Position numbers and translations under genes: made by a program. 64,000 nucleotides of DNA from contig CANJLD010000020.1 in NCBI GenBank assembly GCA_947475165.1, positions 1-64,000 on the forward strand. Reading direction: 5' to 3'. Below the pieces are notes generated by a model. That model was not told the DNA's origin. It did no database searches and saw only the letters and a list, made by a program, of their open reading frames with translations. Source of the DNA: Bacteroidota bacterium. Its GTDB lineage: Bacteria > Bacteroidota > Bacteroidia > Chitinophagales > LD1. Below are positions 16,934 through 26,493 of this stretch, piece after piece; the stretch's first letter is position 1, and each line of letters starts with the position of its first letter.

Positions 16934-17039
16934 GAGAAAGGAAGTTTTTGCAAACGGTGCGTTTCTCTTTTGCAAATCGTTGCTGTAAATTTCATGACTA
17001 TAAAAACTTGTTTAACTTTCATTCTACTAAACCCAAGGT

Positions 17040-18683
17040 ATGAAAATAAATTCTACGCATCCATTAATTGCACCTGCTATCAAAATTCTGTTAACTGTTG
17101 CCATTGTTATTGTTGTTTTCACTGCGAATGCACAGATTTTTGACATTACATCTTTTGGTGCTGTAGGGAACGGAAGCACCATGAATACTACTTTTATTCA
17201 GGATGCTGTTGACAGTTGTCATAACAGCGGAGGTGGAATCGTGAGGGTGCCTCAGGGAAATTTTCTTACAGCAACTGTGTTTCTTAAAAGTAATGTTATC
17301 ATTCAAATTGATTCTGGTGCAACTATCACCGGTGCGTCAAGTACTTCCGACTATCCCGATGTGATTCCTCTCATCCGCAGTTATACCGATCATTATTCAC
17401 AGCGCTCGGTTTTTTATGCAGAGGGTCAACACAACATCGGCATAATAGGGAAAGGATCTTTTGAAGGAAACGGATTGTCGGCTTCGTTTTATCTTGATCA
17501 GGGTAACAAACCTTATGGGTTTCGTTTTATTTCCTGTACCAATGTTCGCTACGAAGGTGTAACGCTTCATAATTCAGGCTTCTGGATGATGCACAATCAG
17601 GATATTGATACGCTCGTAATTAAAAACATAAACATCGTAAACCAGAATTTAGGAAACGGAGACGGCATCAATATTGACGGATGTAAAAATGTGATAGTGG
17701 ATAGCTGCACCGCTAACTGTAATGATGATCCGCTGGTGATAAAAACCACTTCGCTTTCCTCAAGCGAGAATATCTCCATCAGCAATTGTACAGTGATGAG
17801 TTACTCGCGTGCCATTAAATTGGGAACCGAAACCCACGGAGCATTTAAAAACATCCATATCAACAACATCACCGTTTTGCTGAGCACAACGGCAGCAATA
17901 CCTGCTAAGTGTGGCATTAATCTTTCGGTTGTAGATGGAGGAAGCATGGAAAATGTATTGATAGAAAATGTAAACATGACCGGAATAAAAGTTCCAATCA
18001 TGATTCGTCTTGGTAATCGTGGGCGTAAGTACACAGATACCGCAGCTACTCCCGTAGTTGGTTTTGTTCGAAATGTGGAATTGCGAAATATAACCGCTAC
18101 GGCAAGTACTAATGTTACCAGTTCCATCACCGGTATTCCCGGTTATTATGCAAAAAATATTCGTATGCATGACATCGATATTACTTTCCCCGGCGGGCAG
18201 CCTGCGGTTAGCAATGGGTTTGTTGTTCCTGAAAATATCAGCGGAGGACCGGAAGCGACTATCTTTGGTGATACCCTTCCTGCTGCCGGACTTTATATGA
18301 GGCACGTTGATTCTATACAACTTTGTAATGTTCATTTTCATTCGCAACAACCCGATGGTCGACCTGATTATGTTTTTGATGATGTGTTGCACATTGATTC
18401 CACCGGTGGTTGCATTATCGGTAATATTGAAAATAAAAAGGAAAGCAGCGAGATGAAAATATTTCCGAATCCAATTGCAATCGGTAATTGGCAATTGGAA
18501 CTGAGAAGTGATTTGATAGGAGAAGAGATAGACGTTTACGATGCAACCGGAAGAATAATGCAGCAGTTGACCATTGCAAGCAATCAGTTGGAGATTGATT
18601 CGGATAAATTGGAAAGTGGAATTTACTTTATCATCTGCGTCAAAAACGGAGAAAAATTTTTTGCAAAGTTGATGAAGCAGTAA
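17040..18683 (+). CDS. Secreted glycoside hydrolase family 28-like protein with T9SS sorting domain
   Basis: 547 residues. N-terminal hydrophobic signal (about 10-32), then a right-handed beta-helix of the pectate-lyase/polygalacturonase type. It opens with the family signature DITSFGAVGNG. Catalytic-like aspartates lie in GDGINIDG (about 207-214) and NDDPL (228-232), with RAIKLGTE further on. The usual GHG motif is replaced, so activity and substrate are uncertain. The C-terminal about 75 residues (MKIFPNPIAIGNWQ ... YDATGRIMQQL ... GIYFIICVKNGEKFFAKLMKQ) form a type A T9SS sorting domain, predicting secretion and surface anchoring. It interrupts the pigment-like gene set and may have its own promoter. 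Confidence 0.85.
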   Translation: MKINSTHPLIAPAIKILLTVAIVIVVFTANAQIFDITSFGAVGNGSTMNTTFIQDAVDSCHNSGGGIVRVPQGNFLTATVFLKSNVIIQIDSGATITGASSTSDYPDVIPLIRSYTDHYSQRSVFYAEGQHNIGIIGKGSFEGNGLSASFYLDQGNKPYGFRFISCTNVRYEGVTLHNSGFWMMHNQDIDTLVIKNINIVNQNLGNGDGINIDGCKNVIVDSCTANCNDDPLVIKTTSLSSSENISISNCTVMSYSRAIKLGTETHGAFKNIHINNITVLLSTTAAIPAKCGINLSVVDGGSMENVLIENVNMTGIKVPIMIRLGNRGRKYTDTAATPVVGFVRNVELRNITATASTNVTSSITGIPGYYAKNIRMHDIDITFPGGQPAVSNGFVVPENISGGPEATIFGDTLPAAGLYMRHVDSIQLCNVHFHSQQPDGRPDYVFDDVLHIDSTGGCIIGNIENKKESSEMKIFPNPIAIGNWQLELRSDLIGEEIDVYDATGRIMQQLTIASNQLEIDSDKLESGIYFIICVKNGEKFFAKLMKQ

Positions 18684-18739
18684 GGCTCGGCTTTAACCGT
18701 TAATTACCCCTTCAAATTTTTATTTTCGTCTACCAAAAA

Positions 18740-20269
18740 ATGGAAGACGATAGCAAAAAATACGATGTAGTAATTATTGGCAGCGGCTTAGGCGGTATGG
18801 TATGCGGCACTATTTTGAGTAAGGAAGGTAAGCGTGTTTGCATTATAGAAAAGAATGAACAGATTGGCGGCAGCCTGCAAACATTCAGGCGCGAAGGCGT
18901 AACCTTCGATACCGGTGTGCATTACATTGGTGGCTTAGACAAAGAAAATTCCCTCTATAAAATTTTCAACTACCTCGGCATTATGCAACGTCTTGAAACC
19001 GTGAAGATGGACGAACAGGGTTTTGATGTGGTGTTGTTCAAAGACGATGTAGAGGAATACCCTTACGGTATGGGTTACGAAAACTTTAAACGTATTCTAC
19101 TCTCAAAGTTTCCTGAAGAAGAAACTGCCATTGAAACGTATTGCGCAGATATGAAACGTATTTGCAATAGCGTTCCCCTATACAACTTAAAAGCCGGTGA
19201 ACCGCAGGATATGTTTTCGTTTACAACAGGAGTGAAGCAATATATAGAACAGCTTAGTTCAAACAAAAAACTGCAAAATGTTTTGGCGGGGACAAACCTG
19301 TTGTATGCCGGAACAGAAAAAACTCCTTTATACGTTCATGCCTTGGTAGTGAACAGCTACATTGAAAGTGCTTGCAAAATAAAAAATGGTGGTGACCAAA
19401 TTGTAAAGTTGATGGCGCGTATTATAAAAGAAAATGGCGGGGAGATTTTGCGTAAGCACGAAGTAAAGAGTATTGATGTTGAGGATGGAGTCGCAAAATC
19501 TGTAACACTAAGTTCAGGCGAAAAGATAGAAGCAGCACTTTTTATCTCTAATATTCATCCTGCAAAAACTTTGGAGTTGACAGCCACAGATGCTATTCGT
19601 CCGATATATAGAAACAGAATTAAATCGCTGGAGAATTCAATCTCTACCTTTGTTTTGTATTTAATTTTAAAGCCGAATACTTTTCCTTTCCGCAACCGTA
19701 ACTACTATTATTTTAATGAGGATAATGTTTGGGCTTGTGATAATTACAAGCCGGAAAACTTTCCGAGCATGTATGCGATGTTTGAAGAAGTTCCCGAAAA
19801 GCAAAATGAGTTTACCGAAGCCATAACAGTAATGACCTATATGCGATTTGATGAATTAGAGAAATGGAAAGATACATTTCACACCACGCTTGAAGAGAAC
19901 AACCGCAATGAAGAATATCAAACATTCAAAACTCAAAAGGCAGAAGCGTTGTTAGATGCAATCGAAGTTAAGTTTCCCAACATTCGCAATTGTATTCAAT
20001 CGTATTACACATCTTCACCGCTTTCATATCGCGATTATATGGGAACAGATGATGGTAATATGTATGGCATAGTAAAAGATTTTAATGAACCGATGAAGAC
20101 AATGATTTCTGCCAAAACAAAAGTGCCGAACTTATTGTTGACAGGGCAGAACTTGAATTTGCATGGTGTATTGGGCGTATCCGAAAGTGCTTTAGTAACT
20201 AGCTCCGCAGTTTTAGGAATGGAATATTTGTTGAATAAAATTACAGAAGCTAATGCGCAAACTGCTTAA
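18740..20269 (+). CDS. FAD-dependent desaturase/isomerase-like oxidoreductase (phytoene-desaturase superfamily)
   Basis: 509 residues. The dinucleotide-binding motif IGSGLGGMVCG at the N-terminus, an acidic residue ending the second strand (IIEKNEQIGG) and the FDTGVHYIGG segment place it with the CrtI/CrtISO/all-trans-retinol saturase-like flavoproteins. In flexirubin-type clusters such an enzyme is proposed to desaturate the polyene or aryl chain. The start codon overlap of the next gene (17 bp) indicates tight co-transcription. Substrate not determined here. Confidence 0.85.
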   Translation: MEDDSKKYDVVIIGSGLGGMVCGTILSKEGKRVCIIEKNEQIGGSLQTFRREGVTFDTGVHYIGGLDKENSLYKIFNYLGIMQRLETVKMDEQGFDVVLFKDDVEEYPYGMGYENFKRILLSKFPEEETAIETYCADMKRICNSVPLYNLKAGEPQDMFSFTTGVKQYIEQLSSNKKLQNVLAGTNLLYAGTEKTPLYVHALVVNSYIESACKIKNGGDQIVKLMARIIKENGGEILRKHEVKSIDVEDGVAKSVTLSSGEKIEAALFISNIHPAKTLELTATDAIRPIYRNRIKSLENSISTFVLYLILKPNTFPFRNRNYYYFNEDNVWACDNYKPENFPSMYAMFEEVPEKQNEFTEAITVMTYMRFDELEKWKDTFHTTLEENNRNEEYQTFKTQKAEALLDAIEVKFPNIRNCIQSYYTSSPLSYRDYMGTDDGNMYGIVKDFNEPMKTMISAKTKVPNLLLTGQNLNLHGVLGVSESALVTSSAVLGMEYLLNKITEANAQTA

Positions 20270-21929
20270 AGCACTTGGCTATATTATTGGTGTTTTTGTG
20301 TTGTTGCTACTATTGACGGGCGCGTATATTCAATGGGGTCTGACTCCGCGTATTCCCGAAGTAAAAGATAAATCTGCTTTGGGTTTACAGCGCGAAAAGC
20401 TTGGCGAAAACTTTTATCGCATTGGCAATAATTGGTTACGCAAAAGCGAAAGCGGTTTGTGGGAAGAGTATGTAGAAGGCGAACCTTTTGAACGGGGAGT
20501 GATAACCGGTAAGTTAGAGAAGGAATTACTCTACTCGCAGGAGGAAGCATTCGTTGAGCAGATTCATAATCTCGTTCCCAACAATTCTTATTTAAAGTTT
20601 TTGGGTTGGTTTACCCGCGTGTTCAATCGTCACTTAGATGAGAATTTTCCAGAAGAAAATGAACTCGAGATTTATGGCGAATCGTTTTCTGCCCCGCATG
20701 AATTTGATTTTATAAATCCTGCCTACGATAGAATGTTGAACTATCATGCAGCACATGATATTGGTCACGCGTTGCAAAGTTTAGCCTTGGTTGGTTGCAC
20801 TTCATTTGCTGCGTGGAACGAACGCAGTGCCGATTCATTTATGATTATCGGGCGCAATCTCGATTTCTATTTAGGTGATAAATTTTCGAAAGATAAAATC
20901 GTTTACTTCTGTAATCCGAAGCAAGGGAACAAGTTTGTAATAATTACTTGGGCTGGTTTTATGGGTTGTGTTTCAGGCATGAATGATAACGGAATTACCG
21001 TGACCATCAATGCAGCCAAGAGCGATATTCCAAATGCAGCAACAACACCTATTTCAATTTTGGCAAGAGAAATTTTACAATATGCTAATAATATTGACGA
21101 AGCATTTGCCATTGCCAAAAGGAGAAAAACTTTTGTGTGCGAAACGCTGATGATTGGCTCGGCACCCGACCATAAAACAGCTTTGATAGAAAAGAGCATC
21201 ACTAAAACAGTTTTGTTTAATAGTGACACCAATTTTATTCTTTGCGCTAATCACTATCAAAGCGATAGTTTTAAGAGCGATAAAAACAATGTTGAGAATA
21301 TTTTAACCAGTGCTTCCATGTATCGCTTCCAACGATTAGAAGAATTGATGCGCAAAAATGGTAAACTTGATTATAAAAATGTAGCTACAATTCTCCGCGA
21401 CCAGAAAGGTCTTCATGATAAATACATAGGTATCGGAAATGAGAAAGCATTAAATCAACTCCTCTCACACCACGCCATCATTTTCCAACCGGAGAAGTTG
21501 CGCTTTTGGGTAAGTGCTAACCCTTATCAGGAAGGAGAGTTTGTCTGTTACGATTTAAAGAAAGTGTTTGCCGAAGCTCCAAGTCTGAAGGAGAATCGTG
21601 AATTGAAAGATCCCGATTTAACCATTCCTGTCGATTCGTTTTTGCTTTCTGCTGGTTGGAAAAACTTTCTTGAATGGAGGGAATTGAAACAACAGATTAA
21701 GAAAGCAACGTCTAATCATTCTTTATTGAGCAACGAAAAAGTTGCAACCCAAAACTTCACTCAATTCAATCCCGAATTTTGGGAAACGTATTTTTATTTA
21801 GCCGAGTATTATAAATCGAAGAACGATAAATCTTCTGCCAAAAAATATTTTGAACTTGCGTTAACCAAAGAAGTGAACGACAAGCATGAAGTGGAGAAAA
21901 TGCAAACTGAATTGAAAGCATTGAGATGA
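20253..21929 (+). CDS. C45-family autoproteolytic acyltransferase-like protein
   Basis: 558 residues. An N-terminal hydrophobic helix (about 5-27) acts as membrane anchor or signal. The Ntn-hydrolase core begins at the nucleophile C182 in VGCTSFAAWNERS, which should become the new N-terminus after self-cleavage, as in acyl-CoA:6-aminopenicillanate acyltransferase and choloylglycine hydrolases. NLDFYLGD and GCVSGMNDNGITVTINA are family features. The last about 50 residues resemble one TPR unit. C45 proteins recur in aryl-polyene/flexirubin loci; acyl transfer to or from the pigment is a reasonable inference. Overlaps the preceding gene by 17 bp and the next by 4 bp. Confidence 0.8.
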   Translation: MRKLLKALGYIIGVFVLLLLLTGAYIQWGLTPRIPEVKDKSALGLQREKLGENFYRIGNNWLRKSESGLWEEYVEGEPFERGVITGKLEKELLYSQEEAFVEQIHNLVPNNSYLKFLGWFTRVFNRHLDENFPEENELEIYGESFSAPHEFDFINPAYDRMLNYHAAHDIGHALQSLALVGCTSFAAWNERSADSFMIIGRNLDFYLGDKFSKDKIVYFCNPKQGNKFVIITWAGFMGCVSGMNDNGITVTINAAKSDIPNAATTPISILAREILQYANNIDEAFAIAKRRKTFVCETLMIGSAPDHKTALIEKSITKTVLFNSDTNFILCANHYQSDSFKSDKNNVENILTSASMYRFQRLEELMRKNGKLDYKNVATILRDQKGLHDKYIGIGNEKALNQLLSHHAIIFQPEKLRFWVSANPYQEGEFVCYDLKKVFAEAPSLKENRELKDPDLTIPVDSFLLSAGWKNFLEWRELKQQIKKATSNHSLLSNEKVATQNFTQFNPEFWETYFYLAEYYKSKNDKSSAKKYFELALTKEVNDKHEVEKMQTELKALR

Positions 21930-22294
21930 TTTTAGGAACAGGCACAGACATTATAGAAGTAGAACGCGTGCGCAAGGCGATTGAAAAAGACGCGCTGAGA
22001 GAAAAAGTATTTTCAAAACGCGAAATAGAATATTGCGAGCGAGATAAATCTTGTCAGAGTTATGCAGCACGTGCCGCAGGGAAAGAAGCTTTCTTTAAAG
22101 CATTGGGTACCGGTTGGCGCGATAAGATGAAAATTGATGAAGTTGAAATTTTGAATGATGAAGTTGGAAAGCCATTCATTGAATTAAGCGGAGAAACACT
22201 TAAAATATTTGAACAAAAGGGCGGAACGCAAATTCATATTTCGCTTTCGCATATTAAAGAAACAGCAGTTGCCTTTGTAATAATTGAAAAGTAA
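21926..22294 (+). CDS. acpS: Holo-[acyl-carrier-protein] synthase
   Basis: 122 residues, the usual length. GTGTDIIEVERV at the N-terminus with the Mg-binding aspartate and RAAGKEAFFKALGTG with the Glu/Lys catalytic set are the family signature. It moves the 4'-phosphopantetheine arm from CoA to a carrier protein. ATGA overlap with the C45 gene and TAAATG contact with the next gene show it is embedded in this operon, so it may activate the pathway's own carrier protein as well as, or instead of, the housekeeping ACP. Confidence 0.95.
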   Translation: MILGTGTDIIEVERVRKAIEKDALREKVFSKREIEYCERDKSCQSYAARAAGKEAFFKALGTGWRDKMKIDEVEILNDEVGKPFIELSGETLKIFEQKGGTQIHISLSHIKETAVAFVIIEK

Positions 22295-23569
22295 ATGAAC
22301 ATTCAAACACAATCTCTTTCAGCAATAAAATCTTTTCAGGAACAAAAGCTGAAAGAGCAGTTAGTTTATCTGCAAGCAAATTCGCCTTACTACAGGCTGT
22401 TGTTTGCAAAGCATAAAATTGAAGTTGAGAAGATAAACTCGCAGGAAGATTTATTTCAACTGCCTACTACAACTAAAGAAGACTTCAGTAATTATAATTT
22501 TGACTTCCTCTGCGTTCCCAAAGGTAAAGTGATTGATTATACCACCACATCAGGAACAACAGGTTCGCCTGTTACAGTCGCTTTAACCGAAAACGATCTA
22601 CAACGTTTAGCTTACAACGAAGAACAATCTTTTCTATGCGCAGGTGCAAAACTAAATGATGTGTATCAACTAATGCTTACACTCGACCGACAATTTATGG
22701 CGGGCATGGCGTATTATCTTGGCATACGTAAGTTAGGAGTGGGTGCAGTGCGCGTTGGCCCAATTTCTCCGCAAATGCAATGGGAGAATATTCATCGTTT
22801 TAAACCAACAGCAATTGTGGCTGTGCCTTCGTTTATTCTAAAACTGATTGATTATGCCGAAGCAAATGGTATTGATGTAAATAAATCAGGCATTGAACGC
22901 GCTATATGTATTGGCGAGCCTGTTCGAAATGCAGATTTAACCCCCAATACACTTGCCAAACGAATTCAAGAGAAATGGAATCTTAAACTCTTCTCTACTT
23001 ATGCTTCAACCGAAATGCAAACTGCGTTTACAGAATGTGAACTTGGGAAAGGAGGACATCATAATCCAGAACTATTGATTGTGGAAGTTTTGGATGACGA
23101 AGGGAAACAATTGAAAGCAGGAACGTTTGGAGAAGTAACTGTCACAAGTTTAGGAGTTGAAGGAATGCCGTTGCTGCGCTATCGCACCGGTGATGTTTGT
23201 TGTTACTACGATGAGCCTTGCGATTGCGGAAGAAATACCATCCGTCTTTCACCGGTGGTTGGCAGAAAGAATCAAATGATAAAATACAAAGGCACTACTA
23301 TTTTCCCTCCTTCTATTTATGATGCGTTGAGTGCTGTACCGGAAGTGAAAGATTACATAGTTGAAATAACAAAAAACGATTTGGGAACTGATGAAATTCA
23401 AATTCATATTGCCCTTACGGGAAGTTTAGATGTAGCAGAACAAAAAATAAAAACTTCACTACAGTCTAAACTTCGGGTAACTCCAAATTTGAATTTTGTT
23501 TCTGGGCAACATTTACAAAGTATGCGCCCGGCAGATAGCAGAAAGCCGTTGATGATTTTATTTCGTTAG
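22295..23569 (+). CDS. Phenylacetate-CoA ligase-like AMP-forming enzyme
   Basis: 424 residues, PaaK-type length. The adenylate-binding P-loop TTTSGTTGSP lies at 83-92. The core includes GEPVRNADL and a YASTEMQTA segment; RYRTGD and a cysteine-bearing loop (CCYYDEPCDCG) match the short C-terminal lid of PaaK-like enzymes. It should activate an aryl or other carboxylate with ATP and load it on CoA or a carrier protein, which fits an aryl starter unit in the pigment-like cluster. The substrate cannot be read. Starts directly after the acpS stop. Confidence 0.85.
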   Translation: MNIQTQSLSAIKSFQEQKLKEQLVYLQANSPYYRLLFAKHKIEVEKINSQEDLFQLPTTTKEDFSNYNFDFLCVPKGKVIDYTTTSGTTGSPVTVALTENDLQRLAYNEEQSFLCAGAKLNDVYQLMLTLDRQFMAGMAYYLGIRKLGVGAVRVGPISPQMQWENIHRFKPTAIVAVPSFILKLIDYAEANGIDVNKSGIERAICIGEPVRNADLTPNTLAKRIQEKWNLKLFSTYASTEMQTAFTECELGKGGHHNPELLIVEVLDDEGKQLKAGTFGEVTVTSLGVEGMPLLRYRTGDVCCYYDEPCDCGRNTIRLSPVVGRKNQMIKYKGTTIFPPSIYDALSAVPEVKDYIVEITKNDLGTDEIQIHIALTGSLDVAEQKIKTSLQSKLRVTPNLNFVSGQHLQSMRPADSRKPLMILFR

Positions 23570-23635
23570 TAACCACTTGTTTTATCGTTTTACATTTTCT
23601 TCTTTTGATTCAACCAAAAATTAAAAACAAAAAAT

Positions 23636-24256
23636 ATGAGAAAGTGGTTCGCTTTTTTAATCGCATCAATGGCTGTAGTTTTTTTAAACGCACAGGATGC
23701 AAAAACAATTTTTAGTGCTGAGAAAGTTGTGTTTTACGGTCTTGATTTTACAAAAGCGAAATTTGCCTTGCCGGACGTAAAGCCTGATGAAATTAAAGAC
23801 ACTTATTTTTCTGCTTGGAACACAACGGTGTTTAGCGATAACGGAAGGTTTCCTAAAGAGTCTGCCTTTAGAAAGATTGTCGTGTATGGTGACCCAACTG
23901 TTGTGGAGAAAAGAAATGCAACTGCAAATACGGCTAATATGAATAGCGTATACGATGCGCCACTTTCGAAGGCGGAGATAGAAGGCATGATAAGCGAATA
24001 CAAAAACGGAATGAAAAAGGAAGGGATTGGAGTAGTTTTTATAGTGGAGAGCTTTAATAAAAAAGAAAAAAAAGGAGTTGCCGATGTAGTGTTTTTCGAT
24101 ATTGCTACTCGTAAAGTTTTGCTAGCAAAACGTATGAATGGTGAGCTGAGAGGAGGCGGATTGAATAGTTATTGGATAGGAGTAATTGAGCAAATGTTTA
24201 CAAAAATGGTAGATACTGATTACGCACTTTGGAAAAAGGAAGTGACCGGTAGCTGA
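23636..24256 (+). CDS. Secreted protein of unknown function (206 aa)
   Basis: Signal peptide MRKWFAFLIASMAVVFLNAQ, then a soluble domain with KVVFYGLDFTKAKFALP and WNTTVFSDNGRFPKESAF. A strand-rich centre (IGVVFIVESFNKKEKKGVADVVFFDIATRKVLL) resembles lipid- or nucleotide-binding folds but matches no family I can name. It follows the ligase by 66 bp and ends just before a terminator, so it could be the last gene of the pigment-like transcript or a separate unit. Confidence 0.6.
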   Translation: MRKWFAFLIASMAVVFLNAQDAKTIFSAEKVVFYGLDFTKAKFALPDVKPDEIKDTYFSAWNTTVFSDNGRFPKESAFRKIVVYGDPTVVEKRNATANTANMNSVYDAPLSKAEIEGMISEYKNGMKKEGIGVVFIVESFNKKEKKGVADVVFFDIATRKVLLAKRMNGELRGGGLNSYWIGVIEQMFTKMVDTDYALWKKEVTGS

Positions 24257-24269
24257 TATTTTGATATTT

Positions 24270-24310
24270 AAAACAGAAGCCCTTGCCAATAGCAACGGCT
24301 TCTGTTTTTT
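24270..24310 (+). terminator. Intrinsic terminator
   Basis: AAAACAGAAGCC pairs with GGCTTCTGTTTT around a 15-nt loop, then a T run. It closes the transcript of the 13-24 kb gene set. Confidence 0.85.
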
Positions 24311-24374
24311 ACGCTTATAGCAGGGAGTAACCAAACAATTTCCTTTATTTGCCCTCTCATTTTTTGAAAGATTT

Positions 24375-25361
24375 ATGTACGACCTGATTAAAGAATTTCC
24401 CGAGCAGTTACGCAAAGCCATTGAAATAGGAGAGAAGGCAAGTTTTAAAACAACCTTTACTTCTATCAAAAATGTAGTTGTGTCCGGCCTTGGTGGTTCG
24501 GGTATTGGTGGAAATATTTTGAGTGAACTTTTACGCGATGAACTCACCGTTCCGGTTATTGTAAATAAGAGCTATTTTCTTCCTGCATTTGTCGATTCAT
24601 CATCATTGCTTATTCTTTGTTCCTATTCCGGTAATACCGAAGAAACTATTTCGTGTGCAGTGCAAGCTATTGAAAAAGGGCTGCGACCAATTTGTATTAC
24701 TTCCGGTGGAAAGTTGGCAGAAATTGCTGTTCAAAATAATCTTGATTTAATTCTTATTCCTTCCGGGTTTCCGCCACGAGCTTGTTTGGGATATTCATCC
24801 ACTCAGTTATTTTTTGTCTTGAAACATTACGGACTTACCGGGAATGCTTTTATTTCAACTCTTAAAAAAATAGCGGTATTGCTTGAAACCGAGCAAAGCA
24901 AGGTAATGGAAGATGCAGAGTTTTTGGCAGAAAAGCTTGTCGGAAAAGTTATTGTTTTGTATGCCGAGGATAAGTATGAAAGCACTGCTTTGCGTTTGAA
25001 ACAACAGATAAATGAAAATTCGAAATTGCATTGTTGGTATAATGTGATACCGGAAATGAATCATAATGAATTAGTAGGCTGGCGCGAAGTAAACGATACA
25101 CTGGCTGTTTTAATTCTTCGTGCCGATGATGAATATCACCGGAACACAGAGCGCATACTTTTTAAGAAAGATGTAATTGTTAAGCTTTCAGAAAACGTTT
25201 ATGAAATTGATGCGAAAGGAAGTGACACTTATGAAAAACATTTTTACCTCATCCACTTTGGCGACTGGCTTTCGTATTATCTTGCAGTGAAACAAGGTTA
25301 TGACCCATCTGAAATAGATGTGCTTATTAAACTGAAAGGACACATGAGCTCTATTCAGTAG
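24375..25361 (+). CDS. Bifunctional phosphoglucose/phosphomannose isomerase
   Basis: 328 residues with a SIS fold: GLGGSGIGGNILSE near 39-52 and SYSGNTEE near 94-101, then the conserved PGI/PMI C-terminal segment (IPEMNHNELVGW with the catalytic Glu/His). Known members interconvert glucose-6-P or mannose-6-P with fructose-6-P, linking glycolysis and mannose-derived nucleotide sugars. It starts a short plus-strand pair with the pseudouridine synthase 24 bp downstream. Its own promoter probably lies in the spacer after the terminator (TTTATTTGC). Confidence 0.85.
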   Translation: MYDLIKEFPEQLRKAIEIGEKASFKTTFTSIKNVVVSGLGGSGIGGNILSELLRDELTVPVIVNKSYFLPAFVDSSSLLILCSYSGNTEETISCAVQAIEKGLRPICITSGGKLAEIAVQNNLDLILIPSGFPPRACLGYSSTQLFFVLKHYGLTGNAFISTLKKIAVLLETEQSKVMEDAEFLAEKLVGKVIVLYAEDKYESTALRLKQQINENSKLHCWYNVIPEMNHNELVGWREVNDTLAVLILRADDEYHRNTERILFKKDVIVKLSENVYEIDAKGSDTYEKHFYLIHFGDWLSYYLAVKQGYDPSEIDVLIKLKGHMSSIQ

Positions 25362-25385
25362 TAAATACGCTCTTTAAAAGCACAA

Positions 25386-26474
25386 ATGAAAAAGGAAATA
25401 ATTGAAGATGATGAAGTAGTTTCTGCCGATGTGGAAGCCAGTGATGTGTTGGTGGAAGAGGTAAGACATACCGTTGATAAAGGTCAAAGTCCTATTCGCA
25501 TTGACAAGTTCATTCAAGCTTTTTTAGGTAACAATGTAAGTCGCACCAAAATTCAAACTGCTGCCGATGCCGGTAGTATTATGGTGAACGGCAAACCGGT
25601 GAAATCGAATTATAAAGTTCGACCGGCTGATGAAATTCTTTTGCTCTTGCCAAAGCATCAGGAGAATTACGATTTGGTTCCTGAAAATATTCCGTTGGAT
25701 ATTGTTTATGAAGATGATGATGTAATTGTCATCAATAAGTCTCCCGAAATTGTTGTGCATCCGGGTTTAGGAAACTGGAGAGGCACTTTGGTGAATGCAG
25801 TGCTTGGGCATTTTCAAAATCTTCCTAAAGGCAAAGAAGATTTTCGTCCGGGTTTAGTGCACCGGTTAGATAAAGGTACAAGCGGTTTAATTGTTCTTGC
25901 AAAAACCGACCACGCACTTTCGCATTTGGCAAAACAATTTTTTAATCGCACAACAAAACGCAAGTATGTAGCCTTGGTGTGGGGAGATATGAAAGATGAA
26001 GAAGGAACCGTAACTGTAAACATTGGTCGCGATACACGTGAGCGAATGCAGATGCAGGTGTATCCCGAAGGAGAAGCTGGCAAGCATGCGGTTACACACT
26101 ACAAAGTAATTGAGCATTTGAATTATGTAACGTTGGTGGAATGTCGCTTAGAAACCGGACGCACACATCAAATTCGTGTGCACATGAAATATATCGGACA
26201 CACCTTATTTAACGATACACGTTATGATGGAAACCGCATTTTAAAAGGAACAGTTTATGCCAAATACAAACAGTTTATTGAAAATTGCTTTGAGATAATG
26301 CCCCGTCAGGCACTTCATGCTGCGACTCTCGGGTTTATTCATCCGGTAACCGGTAAGGAAATGTTTTTTGAATCCCCTTTGCCTTCTGAGTTTCAGGCGG
26401 TGTTAGAAAAATGGAGAAAGTATTGGAGCAATCCGAATTCAATTACTAATCAGGAAACGGTAGCGGAAGATTAA
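25386..26474 (+). CDS. RluA-family pseudouridine synthase
   Basis: 362 residues. An S4 RNA-binding domain (about 38-85; RIDKFIQAFLG, VNGKPVKSNYKV) precedes the RluA catalytic core with the essential aspartate D162 in LVHRLDKGTSGL, then GRTHQIRVH. It isomerises uridines in 23S rRNA; similarity of order to RluD suggests helix 69, but this is not decided by the sequence. An acidic N-terminal tail (about 35 residues) and a C-terminal tail are extra. Likely co-transcribed with the isomerase upstream. Confidence 0.9.
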   Translation: MKKEIIEDDEVVSADVEASDVLVEEVRHTVDKGQSPIRIDKFIQAFLGNNVSRTKIQTAADAGSIMVNGKPVKSNYKVRPADEILLLLPKHQENYDLVPENIPLDIVYEDDDVIVINKSPEIVVHPGLGNWRGTLVNAVLGHFQNLPKGKEDFRPGLVHRLDKGTSGLIVLAKTDHALSHLAKQFFNRTTKRKYVALVWGDMKDEEGTVTVNIGRDTRERMQMQVYPEGEAGKHAVTHYKVIEHLNYVTLVECRLETGRTHQIRVHMKYIGHTLFNDTRYDGNRILKGTVYAKYKQFIENCFEIMPRQALHAATLGFIHPVTGKEMFFESPLPSEFQAVLEKWRKYWSNPNSITNQETVAED

Positions 26475-26493
26475 CTTTCTGAACAGGTTCAAG

